Part shown: positions 44,512 through 53,396 of the stretch, piece after piece
How positions within the stretch are numbered: position 1 is the stretch's first letter
Layout: the number at the start of each line of letters is the position of its first letter
NCBI GenBank assembly: GCA_965277835.1
Contig: OZ255841.1
Span: 1,364,001-1,428,000, forward strand
Source: Arcticimaribacter sp965277835
GTDB lineage: Bacteria > Bacteroidota > Bacteroidia > Flavobacteriales > Flavobacteriaceae
DNA: 64,000 nucleotides
Reading direction: 5' to 3'
Translations under genes and position numbers: made by a program
Notes under the pieces: model-generated
The model's input: only the letters and a program-made list of their open reading frames with translations
What the model was told of the DNA's origin: nothing
The model's database searches: none

Positions 44512-45537
44512 TTAGCTTTTATATTCTTTAACCGCATCAACAAAAGCCTGTGCATGGCTTACAGGGATATTAGGTAATATACCATGTCCAAGATTTACTA
44601 TATAACGGTCTTTCCCAAAAGCATCAATCATTTTTTTAACATCAGATTTTATTTGGGGTATAGGCGATAATAATCGAGAAGGGTCATAATTCCCTTGAAG
44701 CGTTATATTACCTCCCGATAAATACCGTGCATTTCTTGCAGAGCAAGTCCAGTCAACACCCAGTGCACTAGCCCCAGATTGTCCCATTTTATTTAAGGCA
44801 AACCAACACCCTTTTCCAAATACAATGACGGGGCATAACCCTTTAACAGCAGTAACAATTTGTTGAATATAAGGCCACGAAAAAATATCGTAATCATCGG
44901 GAGAAAGTAACCCTCCCCAAGAATCGAAAATTTGCAACGCATTTACCCCTGCTTTAGCTTTAGCCCTAAGATAATCAATAGTAGTGTCTGTTATTTTTTG
45001 AAGTAGCTCGTGTGCCATTTCAGGCTGAGCAAAACAAAACTCTTTTGCTTTATCAAAAGTCTTCGACCCTTGACCTTGCACCGCATAGCAAAGCAACGTC
45101 CAAGGAGAGCCTGCAAAACCAATTAGAGGAACCTCGTTGTTGAGTTCTACTTTGGTCATTTTTACGGCATCGAGTACATACCCTAAAGCCTCTTCGGCAT
45201 GGGGTACAATAACGTTGTTTAAATCCGTTTTACTGCGAATAGGATTTGGTATCCAAGGTCCTACATCGGGTTTCATTTCAACATGTATATTCATTGCTTG
45301 TAAAACCACAAGAATATCGCTAAACAAAATAGCGGCATCGGGGCCTATTTGGTGTATTGGCATTATCGTTATTTCGGTTGCTAGTTCGGGGGTTTGACAA
45401 CGCGTAAAGAAATCATACTTTTGTTTAAGTTTCATGAAATCTGGCAAGTATCTTCCTGCTTGACGCATCATCCATACAGGAGGGCGAGACACAGTCTCTC
45501 CTGCAAGTGCTTTTAAAAATAAATCGTTTTTAATCAT
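44512..45537 (-). CDS. hemE: Uroporphyrinogen decarboxylase
   Basis: It removes four carboxyl groups from uroporphyrinogen III to give coproporphyrinogen III. The N-terminal signature PPVWMMRQAGRYLPDF and the blocks GFAGSPWTLLCYAVQG and YIVNLGHGILPNIP are present. The 341-residue length fits. Its start overlaps the end of hemD by eight bases. Confidence 0.95.
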   Translation of the reverse strand: MIKNDLFLKALAGETVSRPPVWMMRQAGRYLPDFMKLKQKYDFFTRCQTPELATEITIMPIHQIGPDAAILFSDILVVLQAMNIHVEMKPDVGPWIPNPIRSKTDLNNVIVPHAEEALGYVLDAVKMTKVELNNEVPLIGFAGSPWTLLCYAVQGQGSKTFDKAKEFCFAQPEMAHELLQKITDTTIDYLRAKAKAGVNALQIFDSWGGLLSPDDYDIFSWPYIQQIVTAVKGLCPVIVFGKGCWFALNKMGQSGASALGVDWTCSARNARYLSGGNITLQGNYDPSRLLSPIPQIKSDVKKMIDAFGKDRYIVNLGHGILPNIPVSHAQAFVDAVKEYKS

Positions 45538-46201
45538 TTGCGCTTAGGTGTTTTTTTAATTGATATATCATGTGTTCAACAGTAGGCTTAGTAGCAATTT
45601 TAATTTGCGCTTCTGGAAGCGATAATGCGTTTGCAGTAGTATTACCAATGCAAATACACACAGTTTGTGTAAGCGTATTATTTTGAGTAAAACTTTTAAC
45701 GCCACTAGGGCTATAAAAAAGAACAACGTCAAAACGTCCAACACGCTTTGGGCTTAATATCGTGTTATAAACTTCAACTATTTCAAGAGGGATTTGATTA
45801 GACGATAATTTATCTTCTAAGTCGGGTCTTCTTTCCTTTCCGCAAAAAAACAAAAAGTGTTCGTTTTTAGCATTTTTTACAATAAAATCGCCCAATTTCG
45901 CTGAATTATCTTCAAAATGAGCCACTTTTAGTTCATTTCTTTCTAAAGTTTTTTTGGTTTTTTCACCTACACAATAGCATAATCTTCCTTTTAAAAGCGT
46001 ACTTAGTTTAGGTTGTGAAAACACAAACTGAACCGCATTTTGACTTGAAAAAAGAAATATTTGCTTAGACTCTTTATACTCAAAAGGGATTTTTTTTATG
46101 TCAATAAAGTTACGATCAGTATAACTACAGCCCAATTCGATAATCCGATCCCTTTGAATCGTCGAAAGAGTTTTTGTAGATAATACGCTTGTGTGTAGCA
46201 T
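45530..46201 (-). CDS. hemD: Uroporphyrinogen-III synthase
   Basis: It cyclises and inverts hydroxymethylbilane to uroporphyrinogen III. HemD sequences are poorly conserved, but the 223-residue length, the FLFSSQNAVQFVFSQ segment, the CVGEKTKKTLE and the FYSPSGVKSFTQ pattern are typical, and it lies between hemC and hemE. It starts one base into the hemC stop region, so the two are coupled. Confidence 0.88.
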   Translation of the reverse strand: MLHTSVLSTKTLSTIQRDRIIELGCSYTDRNFIDIKKIPFEYKESKQIFLFSSQNAVQFVFSQPKLSTLLKGRLCYCVGEKTKKTLERNELKVAHFEDNSAKLGDFIVKNAKNEHFLFFCGKERRPDLEDKLSSNQIPLEIVEVYNTILSPKRVGRFDVVLFYSPSGVKSFTQNNTLTQTVCICIGNTTANALSLPEAQIKIATKPTVEHMIYQLKKHLSAND

Positions 46202-47112
46202 TATTCAACAGATTTTATTTCTTGTAGCAATGTTGCAGCTCCTTTTTTGAGCAATTCCTCTGCAAGTTCAACACCTTTGTCTTTTGCGTCTTCAAAGGTA
46301 AATTTAGTTGAAGTTAAAAACTTCTGTGTCCCATCTAAAGAAAATACGCCACCAATAAAATGTATTGTCCCCTTCTCAATTTTTGCCAATGCTCCTATTG
46401 GTGCAGTACACCCGCCTTCGAGTGTGGATAGAAAATCGCGTTCAATTTTTGTGCAAACTTCGTCTTGGGGTTGGTTAAATTGGTGTACTATTCTTTGTGT
46501 AGAGGTGTCGTCAGATTTACACGTAATCATTAAAGCGCCTTGGGCTGGAGCTGGAATCATCCAATCTAAAACTTTTATATGCGCGTTCTCAACTTTTAAC
46601 CGAAGTAACGCTGCTTCGGCAAAAATAGCACCCTCCCAATTTTCAGCTTCCAGTTTTGCTAATCGTGTCTGAATGTTACCTCGTAACGGCACAATAGTAT
46701 GTTTTGGAAATTTTGCCAACCACTGTGCCTTCCGCCTAAGACTTCCTGTAGCAATAGTAGAAAGAGGCTCTAAAGAGTTCCCATGCTCTTTCTGAACCAA
46801 AACATCGTGTACAGCACCTCGCTTTAAAACAGCCGCTTGTTGTATTCCTTTTGGGAGTAAGGTAGGTACATCTTTCATGCTGTGAATTGCCAAATCAATT
46901 TTATCGTTAAGCAAAGCCGTATCAAGTGCTTTTGTGAAAATTCCTGTAAGCCCCATTTCATAAAGCGGTTGCACAAGATTTAAGTCGCCTTGACTTTTTA
47001 TAGGAACGATTTCGTTTTTATACCCTTTTGAATTTAATGCGTTCTGAAGCGTTTGTGCTTGCCACAATGCTAAAGTACTATCGCGTGTTCCAATGCGGAT
47101 AACCTTATTCAT
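46201..47112 (-). CDS. hemC: Hydroxymethylbilane synthase (porphobilinogen deaminase)
   Basis: It joins four porphobilinogen units into hydroxymethylbilane. The start MNKVIRIGTRDSTLALWQ and the dipyrromethane-binding Cys in LEGGCTAPIGA are clear, as are SMKDVPTLLP and RRKAQWLAKFPK. The ATG at 47112 starts the domain; an extension to 47127 would overlap hemA more than needed. With the chosen start it overlaps the hemA end by eight bases. Confidence 0.95.
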   Translation of the reverse strand: MNKVIRIGTRDSTLALWQAQTLQNALNSKGYKNEIVPIKSQGDLNLVQPLYEMGLTGIFTKALDTALLNDKIDLAIHSMKDVPTLLPKGIQQAAVLKRGAVHDVLVQKEHGNSLEPLSTIATGSLRRKAQWLAKFPKHTIVPLRGNIQTRLAKLEAENWEGAIFAEAALLRLKVENAHIKVLDWMIPAPAQGALMITCKSDDTSTQRIVHQFNQPQDEVCTKIERDFLSTLEGGCTAPIGALAKIEKGTIHFIGGVFSLDGTQKFLTSTKFTFEDAKDKGVELAEELLKKGAATLLQEIKSVE

Positions 47113-48352
47113 GTGCTTCGATATCAAGTTGAAATATATCTTTAACTACATTGATTGCAGTGGGTGCATTATCGGGGTTTTGTTTTAGATAACGTGCTAC
47201 TTGCCCTATCGTTTTTTGAATTATTTGAGATGACACTTCTACGTTTTTAAGTTCCAAATTAGTTTTCTTCTCCTGAAATTTTAACTCAGATGCTTGTTGC
47301 TCAGTTAATTTGGTTTTTAATGCTCTAAGTGTCGGGGCGTATTGCCTATGCTTAAGCCATTCTAAAAACTCGTGTTTCACCTCTTCAAGAATAGTCTCGG
47401 CTTGTGGAATATATTTTTCTCTTGCTTTAAGGTTTTTATTAGCAATTTGAGAAATAGTATCTAAATGAACTAGGCTAACCTGATCGAGGTCAGTTACATT
47501 TGGGTTTACATTGCTAGGGGCAGATAAGTCTAAAATTAAGAGCGGCGAATTTTTATATATAATTTCTTTAGACACAGTAGGTTGTTGTGCGCCTGTAGCC
47601 ACTATAAGTATATCTGCTTTTTTAATTTCGGTCGAAAGTTCTTTGTGTTCCTTAACTAAAACATTAAACTTTTTTGCAATATTTTTTGCGCTTACATGTG
47701 TCCGATTAATTAAAACAATATGTTCGTTTTTAGTATGCTTAATTAAGTTTTCGCACGTATTTCTCCCTATTTTCCCAGTCCCAAAAAGGAGGATATTTTT
47801 CTCAGGAATATTTTCAACGGTATCGATTATATATTGCACCGATGCAAATGTTACGGAAGTAGCCCCGCTAGAAATTTTTGTCTCGGTTTTAATACGCTTA
47901 CTAGCCCTAATCACAGAGTTAACCAAGCGTTCCATATATCCGTTGGTCATGCCTAATTTTTTAGACCTAAAAAAACTCTGCTTTACTTGCCCAATTATCT
48001 CAAAGTCGCCGAGTATTTGGCTATCTAAACCCGTACCTACTTTAAAAATATGATTAATTGCATCTATGTTTTTAAGCGTATAACCAATTGAATTAAAAAT
48101 ATTGCTATCCCCATTAGAGTGCTTACATAATAAATCGATTAACTGTTCGGGGGAAGGCCCATAGGCATACACCTCGGTTCGGTTACACGTAGAGTTAACC
48201 ATAACCTCTTCTACTCCTTCTGTCTTTGCATCTAAAATAAGAGCTTTTCTTTGCTCTATATTGAGACTGAAATTACCACGCGTTTTAAGGTCTGCATTCT
48301 TGTAGCTAACACCAATAACATAAAAATGCATACTTGTATTTAAAAAAGTCAT
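47105..48352 (-). CDS. hemA: Glutamyl-tRNA reductase
   Basis: The first step of the C5 heme pathway: NADPH-dependent reduction of glutamyl-tRNA to glutamate-1-semialdehyde. The catalytic Cys is in VMVNSTCNRTEVYAYG, the NADPH region is ILLFGTGKIGRNTCENL, and GLDSQILGDFEIIGQVKQ and APSNVNPNVTDLD are typical. An alternative ATG at 48331 is possible. It begins the minus-strand heme operon and has a near-consensus promoter at 48444-48473. The aminomutase hemL is not in this window. Confidence 0.93.
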   Translation of the reverse strand: MTFLNTSMHFYVIGVSYKNADLKTRGNFSLNIEQRKALILDAKTEGVEEVMVNSTCNRTEVYAYGPSPEQLIDLLCKHSNGDSNIFNSIGYTLKNIDAINHIFKVGTGLDSQILGDFEIIGQVKQSFFRSKKLGMTNGYMERLVNSVIRASKRIKTETKISSGATSVTFASVQYIIDTVENIPEKNILLFGTGKIGRNTCENLIKHTKNEHIVLINRTHVSAKNIAKKFNVLVKEHKELSTEIKKADILIVATGAQQPTVSKEIIYKNSPLLILDLSAPSNVNPNVTDLDQVSLVHLDTISQIANKNLKAREKYIPQAETILEEVKHEFLEWLKHRQYAPTLRALKTKLTEQQASELKFQEKKTNLELKNVEVSSQIIQKTIGQVARYLKQNPDNAPTAINVVKDIFQLDIEAHE

Positions 48353-48443
48353 AGATTTTTATAATCTGTGATAAAAATAATAGGCTCTTTTTTAAAAAAA
48401 CAACGCTAAAAGTATAATTAATAACGAAAAGCGATTAATTTAG

Positions 48444-48473
48444 CAAAGGTCTATGTTTTATAAACTATACAAA
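48444..48473 (-). promoter_or_regulatory. Promoter of the hemA operon
   Basis: On the minus strand there is TTTG (48470-48473), 18 bases, then GACCTTTG (48444-48451), which matches TAnnTTTG at seven of eight positions. The spacing fits the Bacteroidota -33/-7 pair. It lies in the divergent region with the AraC-type gene, about 90 bases before the hemA start. Confidence 0.5.
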
Positions 48474-48511
48474 GGTTTAGTTTAGATTATGTCTAAATAA
48501 AAATCATTTTA

Positions 48512-49408
48512 ATGCTCGAAAATATCGTTGAAAGCAATAAGGCAATTACAGTCATCGAAGAAGGGTTTTATCTTTTTCGGTTTCAAAACGATACTGCAGA
48601 AGAATTAAGAGAATGCCGTGACATTAATAGTAATTTTATACAGTTTCATTTCTGCATAAAAGGGAGTGCTAATTTTCTGTTTAACAAGGGCAATTATACG
48701 CTTAATTTAAAAGAAGAAAACTCTATTTTACTATATAACCCTCAACTCAATTTACCTATTGATTTGAACCTTTATCCCAATACTTGGATTATTGGAATTG
48801 TAATTTCGATAAAGAAATTCCATAGCTTATTTTCGCAAGATGCAGACCATATTCATTTTTTAAGCCCAGAGAATAGTGTTAAAAAATATTATGAAAACAA
48901 CATAATAAGCCCAAGTATGGCAATAGTATTGAGTCAAATTTTTAGTATAAACATTCAGGATAGTATGAAAACTCTTTATTTGAAAGGGAAAGTATATGAG
49001 TTACTATGCCTCTATTTTAATAAAGATGAAAGCTCGGATATAGAACAATGTCCTTTTTTAGTTGACGAAAACTATATTCGGCGTATTCGACTAGCGAAAG
49101 AAATTATTCTTAAGAATATAGCTGAACCGCCTTCGCTACAAAATTTATCCGATGAAATTGGGCTTAGTTTAAGTAAATTAAAAGAAGGTTTTAAGCAACT
49201 ATATGGCGATACCGTTTTTGGGTATCTTTTAAATCATAAAATGGAAATTGCACGGCAGATGTTAGCTTCGAATACATATAATGTAAATGAAGTTGGACTA
49301 AAAATAGGTTATAGTACTTCTAGTCATTTCATTGCTGCCTTTAAAAAGAAGTATGGGACAACTCCTAAAAAATACTTAATGTCATTATCTTCGCAAGGGA
49401 ATTTATAA
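48512..49408 (+). CDS. AraC-family transcriptional regulator
   Basis: A 298-residue regulator with a C-terminal AraC-type DNA-binding domain (residues about 195-290). It has two HTH units: PPSLQNLSDEIGLSLSKLKE and YNVNEVGLKIGYSTSSHFIA, then FKKKYGTTPKKYL. The N-terminal half (about 1-190) is the ligand/dimer part, with FHFCIKGSANFLFNKGNY. It is divergent from hemA and 39 bases before hemH on its own strand, so it is a strong candidate regulator of both heme units, perhaps responding to iron or heme; the ligand is not known. Confidence 0.88.
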   Translation: MLENIVESNKAITVIEEGFYLFRFQNDTAEELRECRDINSNFIQFHFCIKGSANFLFNKGNYTLNLKEENSILLYNPQLNLPIDLNLYPNTWIIGIVISIKKFHSLFSQDADHIHFLSPENSVKKYYENNIISPSMAIVLSQIFSINIQDSMKTLYLKGKVYELLCLYFNKDESSDIEQCPFLVDENYIRRIRLAKEIILKNIAEPPSLQNLSDEIGLSLSKLKEGFKQLYGDTVFGYLLNHKMEIARQMLASNTYNVNEVGLKIGYSTSSHFIAAFKKKYGTTPKKYLMSLSSQGNL

Positions 49409-49447
49409 TAACATAAACTTGACTTTATAACGTATAGAAAAGCATAT

Positions 49448-50479
49448 ATGAAAGGCGTATTATTAGTTAATTTAGGCTCTCCTGACAGCCCTAATCCATC
49501 GGATGTAAAAAAATATTTAGACGAGTTTTTAATGGATGAACGTGTAATAGATGTACCCTGGTTATTGCGCGCCTTTATTGTTCGAGGAATAATTCTAAAC
49601 ACAAGACCTAAAAAATCTGCAGCAGCTTATAAGAAAATTTGGTGGGACGAGGGGTCGCCTCTAATTGTTCTTTCCAAGCGGTTTAAAGATAAAGTAGCAT
49701 CAAAAACATCGCCTCCAATAAGTTTGGCAATGCGCTACGGAAAACCATCTATCAAAACAGGACTACAAGAGCTTGTTGATAAGGGCGTAAACGATATTTT
49801 GATAGTTCCATTATACCCTCAGTTTGCTATGGCAACCACCGAAACCATTTTGGTATTGGCAGAAGAACTACGGAAAGAGTTTTTCCCAGAGGTTACATTT
49901 GCGTCGTTGCCTTCATTTTATAATCATGCAGACTATATCCGCGTGTTATCAAATTCGATAGCAGAAAGCCTTAAAGGGAAACACTGGGAGCATTTGTTGT
50001 TTTCGTATCATGGTGTGCCAGAGCGACATATCCGCAAAAGGGATATTACTAAATCGCATTGTAAAATTGATGGAGAATGCTGTGCTACCGCTTCAAAAGC
50101 ACACCAATATTGTTATCGACATCAGTGCTATGAAACCACACGTTTAGTTGCCAAATATCTAGAATTAAAAGAAGGTATGTATTCCACATCGTTTCAATCT
50201 CGACTAGGTGTAGATCCTTGGTTGCAACCCTATACGGACACTACTATAGCAAATTTTGGTCAAAGTGGAATTAAAGAACTAGCGGTTGTTACTCCTGCTT
50301 TTGTTTCGGACTGCTTAGAAACTTTAGAAGAAATAGGAATGGAAGCCGCCGAAGATTTCAAAAAAAACGGAGGAAATCAATTACATGTCCTCCCGTGTAT
50401 TAACGATAGGGAAGAATGGGTTAATGTAATGAGCCGTTGGATAGACCAATGGGCTTTATCCGAAAACGTTACGACCTAA
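49448..50479 (+). CDS. hemH: Ferrochelatase
   Basis: It inserts Fe2+ into protoporphyrin IX, the last step of heme synthesis. Conserved regions are VLLVNLGSPDSPNP, LFSYHGVPERHIRKRD (with His188) and FVSDCLETLEEIGMEA. An extra Cys-rich stretch lies after residue 200: C205, C211, C212, C222 and C227 (CKIDGECC, YCYRHQCYETT). Some bacterial ferrochelatases hold a [2Fe-2S] cluster, so this stretch may bind metal, but that is inference. It follows the AraC gene and is convergent with coxA, 23 bases apart. Confidence 0.95.
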   Translation: MKGVLLVNLGSPDSPNPSDVKKYLDEFLMDERVIDVPWLLRAFIVRGIILNTRPKKSAAAYKKIWWDEGSPLIVLSKRFKDKVASKTSPPISLAMRYGKPSIKTGLQELVDKGVNDILIVPLYPQFAMATTETILVLAEELRKEFFPEVTFASLPSFYNHADYIRVLSNSIAESLKGKHWEHLLFSYHGVPERHIRKRDITKSHCKIDGECCATASKAHQYCYRHQCYETTRLVAKYLELKEGMYSTSFQSRLGVDPWLQPYTDTTIANFGQSGIKELAVVTPAFVSDCLETLEEIGMEAAEDFKKNGGNQLHVLPCINDREEWVNVMSRWIDQWALSENVTT

Positions 50480-50502
50480 TAACTATAAACCCTCGCGGTT
50501 GT

Positions 50503-52290
50503 TTAGTGTTGCAATTCTTCTTCGCCTTCTTTTAAAGGTACAATCTGAGACACAAAATCTTCTTCTTGTCCAGGCTTAGAGTAATCATACGCCCACCGAT
50601 GTACTTCTGGTATTGCGCCCTGCCAGTTACCGTGCATATGCTCTATTGGAGCTGTCCACTCCAAAGTATTTGAACGCCATGGGTTTTGTACAGTCTCTTT
50701 ACCATAGAACATACTATGTATAAAGTTATATAAAAACACAAGTTGTGCAGCTCCGGCAACTAAAGCAAAGAATGTAATAACAACATTAATATCAGCGATA
50801 TCGTCAAAATATGGGAACGCTGTGTTGGTATAATAACGCCTTGGTAAGCCTGCCATACCAATAAAGTGCATTGGGAAAAACACGCCGTAAGCACAAACCG
50901 CAGTAACCCAAAAATGTATATAACCGAGGTTTTTATTCATCATCCTACGGAACATTTTGGGGAACCAATGATATACGCCTGCAAACAAGCCATATAATGC
51001 AGATATTCCCATTACTAAGTGAAAATGCGCCACCACAAAATAAGTGTCATGCACATTAATATCTAGGGTACTATCACCCAAAATAATGCCTGTTAATCCC
51101 CCAGAAATAAACGTAGAGACTAACCCTATGGAAAATAGCATTGCTGGGTTCAATTGAAGGTTTCCCTTCCATAAAGTCGTTATATAGTTAAATGCTTTTA
51201 CCGCAGAAGGAATAGCAATTAATAAGGTTGTAAATGTAAATACGGAACCTAAAAATGGGTTCATCCCAGAAATAAACATATGGTGTCCCCAAACAATCAT
51301 CGAAAGGAACGCTATTGCTAAAATAGAGGCAATCATAGCTCTGTACCCAAAAATTGGTTTACGCGAGTTTGTTGCAATAATTTCTGATGTAATCCCTAGT
51401 GCTGGTAAAATTACTATATATACCTCTGGATGCCCTAAAAACCAAAAGAGGTGTTCGTATAACACAGGTGACCCCCCTTGATAATGTAGTACTTCGCCTT
51501 GAATAAAAATATCGGATAAAAAGAACGATGTCCCAAAACTTCTATCCATAATAAGCAATAGTGCTGCAGATAGTAATACTGGGAATGAAACTACACCAAT
51601 AATAGCCGTTACAAAAAACGCCCAAATTGTTAACGGAAGCCTTGTCATGGTCATTCCTTTGGTACGCAAATTAATAACCGTTACAATATAGTTCAACGAT
51701 CCTAATAAAGATGATGCAATAAAGATTGCCATTGACACTAACCAAAGTGTCATTCCCATACCAGAACCTGGTTGTGCTTGTGGTAACGCACTTAAAGGCG
51801 GGTACACAGTCCAACCTGCTGAAGCAGGTCCTGCCTCAACAAATAGTGATATGAGCATAACTACACTCGATAGAAAAAATAACCAATACGAAATCATGTT
51901 TAACAACCCAGATGCCATATCGCGCGCACCTATTTGTAATGGAATTAAAAGGTTACTGAACGTTCCACTCAAACCTGCTGTCAATACAAAAAACACCATA
52001 ATAGTACCGTGGATGGTAACTAACGCCAAATATATATTTGGGTCCATAACGCCGTCTGGTGCCCATTTTCCTAAAAAGAAATCGAACACACCAAATGACT
52101 CTTCTGGCCATGCCAATTGTAAACGAAATAAAAGAGACATTGCTATTCCAATAATTCCCATAAATAATCCTGTGATTAAATATTGCTTGGAAATCATCTT
52201 ATGGTCTTGACTAAATATATATTTAGTTATAAAAGTCTCCTTATGATGATGTTCATGGTCTTCTTCATGTATATCCTCTAATGATGACAT
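50503..52290 (-). CDS. coxA: Cytochrome c oxidase subunit I
   Basis: The catalytic heme a / heme a3-CuB subunit with 12 membrane helices (595 residues). The CuB/Tyr crosslink motif WFLGHPEVYIVILP, the HH pair in WGHHMFISGMNP and the heme ligands in HDTYFVVAHFHLVMG are all present. The GHPEVY with Glu points to the A1 class with a D-channel. It is the last gene of the minus-strand act-cox operon. Subunits III and IV were not found next to it. Confidence 0.95.
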   Translation of the reverse strand: MSSLEDIHEEDHEHHHKETFITKYIFSQDHKMISKQYLITGLFMGIIGIAMSLLFRLQLAWPEESFGVFDFFLGKWAPDGVMDPNIYLALVTIHGTIMVFFVLTAGLSGTFSNLLIPLQIGARDMASGLLNMISYWLFFLSSVVMLISLFVEAGPASAGWTVYPPLSALPQAQPGSGMGMTLWLVSMAIFIASSLLGSLNYIVTVINLRTKGMTMTRLPLTIWAFFVTAIIGVVSFPVLLSAALLLIMDRSFGTSFFLSDIFIQGEVLHYQGGSPVLYEHLFWFLGHPEVYIVILPALGITSEIIATNSRKPIFGYRAMIASILAIAFLSMIVWGHHMFISGMNPFLGSVFTFTTLLIAIPSAVKAFNYITTLWKGNLQLNPAMLFSIGLVSTFISGGLTGIILGDSTLDINVHDTYFVVAHFHLVMGISALYGLFAGVYHWFPKMFRRMMNKNLGYIHFWVTAVCAYGVFFPMHFIGMAGLPRRYYTNTAFPYFDDIADINVVITFFALVAGAAQLVFLYNFIHSMFYGKETVQNPWRSNTLEWTAPIEHMHGNWQGAIPEVHRWAYDYSKPGQEEDFVSQIVPLKEGEEELQH

Positions 52291-52309
52291 ATTTATTTTT
52301 TTTATTTAA

Positions 52310-53374
52310 TTATTGAATTACTTGAGCAAACGTCTGCTGTCCATCAATCCATTTTTGATATTGTTCTGGAGTCTCTACTATAATTTTCATTTGCATATTA
52401 TAATGAGACGAGCCACAAATTTTATTACACAATAAAATATAATCGAATGTATAAGGCTCTAATGCTTCTTCACCATTTGCAATTAACGCCTTACTTTTCT
52501 CAGCTCTAATTTTATTTATTTTTTTGACTTTAGCAATTACCTCTGGGTCTTTCCTCATGTCATCCGTTGTTGTTATTGGAGTAAACGCAAATTCAGTAAT
52601 CATCCCAGGGACACAATTCATTTGTGCTCTAAAATGCGGCATATACGCAGAATGTAATACGTCTTGAGAGCGCATTTTAAAAATAACTTCTCTTCCTAGT
52701 GGGAGGTGTAATTCTTGAACCACTATATCGTCCAATCCATTTGGGTCAGTGGCATCAATACCCACTAAGTTTTTACCGTCAAAATCTTGTAAAAAACGAA
52801 CATTAGCATCGCCTAATACACCGTCATCTCCTGCATATCGCGCCTTCCAATTAAATTGTTGCGCATATAATTCGACAACTAAAGCATCCTCGTTTTCTTC
52901 AACATTCATAATGTCTGTCCAAGTATATAACCCGTAGATAATAAGGGCTGCTAAAACAACTGCAGGAATAAATGTCCAAACAGCTTCTAGCTTATTATTA
53001 TCGGCATAAAACAAAGCCTTCTGGTCTTTTCTTCCTCTATACTTAAATGCAAAATAGTGTAATAGGGCTTGTGTTATGGTTTGCACAAAAAAGATGACTG
53101 CAAACGATATCCACATCAATTTATCGTACTCTTCTCCGTGTTCTGAAGCCGCGTCTGGTAAAAGAACATCGCCCCATGCCCAAAAAGAATATATGGTCAA
53201 AATATATATAAATGCCAAGAACGCAAACATTAACTTCCCTTGGATATTGTTATCGTTGTCGTTTGCTATTTGAGAATCGTCTTTTGAAGCTTGAGAAAGC
53301 TCAAAAATTTTAGCTACTTGCCACAGGGATATAGTAATTAAAACAAGTATTGTAAGGGTTAGTAATGCCGTCAT
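52310..53374 (-). CDS. coxB: Cytochrome c oxidase subunit II
   Basis: The CuA subunit (354 residues) with two N-terminal membrane helices, about 1-20 and 85-115, and an extra helix region typical of the flavobacterial form. The CuA site is complete: HSAYMPHF, then CNKICGSSHYNMQMKI (CxxxCxxxHxxM). The electron donor is ActE or a cytochrome c of ACIII. It starts 22 bases after actF and lies before coxA. Confidence 0.93.
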   Translation of the reverse strand: MTALLTLTILVLITISLWQVAKIFELSQASKDDSQIANDNDNNIQGKLMFAFLAFIYILTIYSFWAWGDVLLPDAASEHGEEYDKLMWISFAVIFFVQTITQALLHYFAFKYRGRKDQKALFYADNNKLEAVWTFIPAVVLAALIIYGLYTWTDIMNVEENEDALVVELYAQQFNWKARYAGDDGVLGDANVRFLQDFDGKNLVGIDATDPNGLDDIVVQELHLPLGREVIFKMRSQDVLHSAYMPHFRAQMNCVPGMITEFAFTPITTTDDMRKDPEVIAKVKKINKIRAEKSKALIANGEEALEPYTFDYILLCNKICGSSHYNMQMKIIVETPEQYQKWIDGQQTFAQVIQ

Positions 53375-53396
53375 TATCTCTTTCTATTTTATCGTA

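Noticed and set aside
47511..48053. Open frame of about 180 codons antisense to hemA
   Set aside because: It is opposite clear HemA motifs and the product is low-information hydrophobic sequence.
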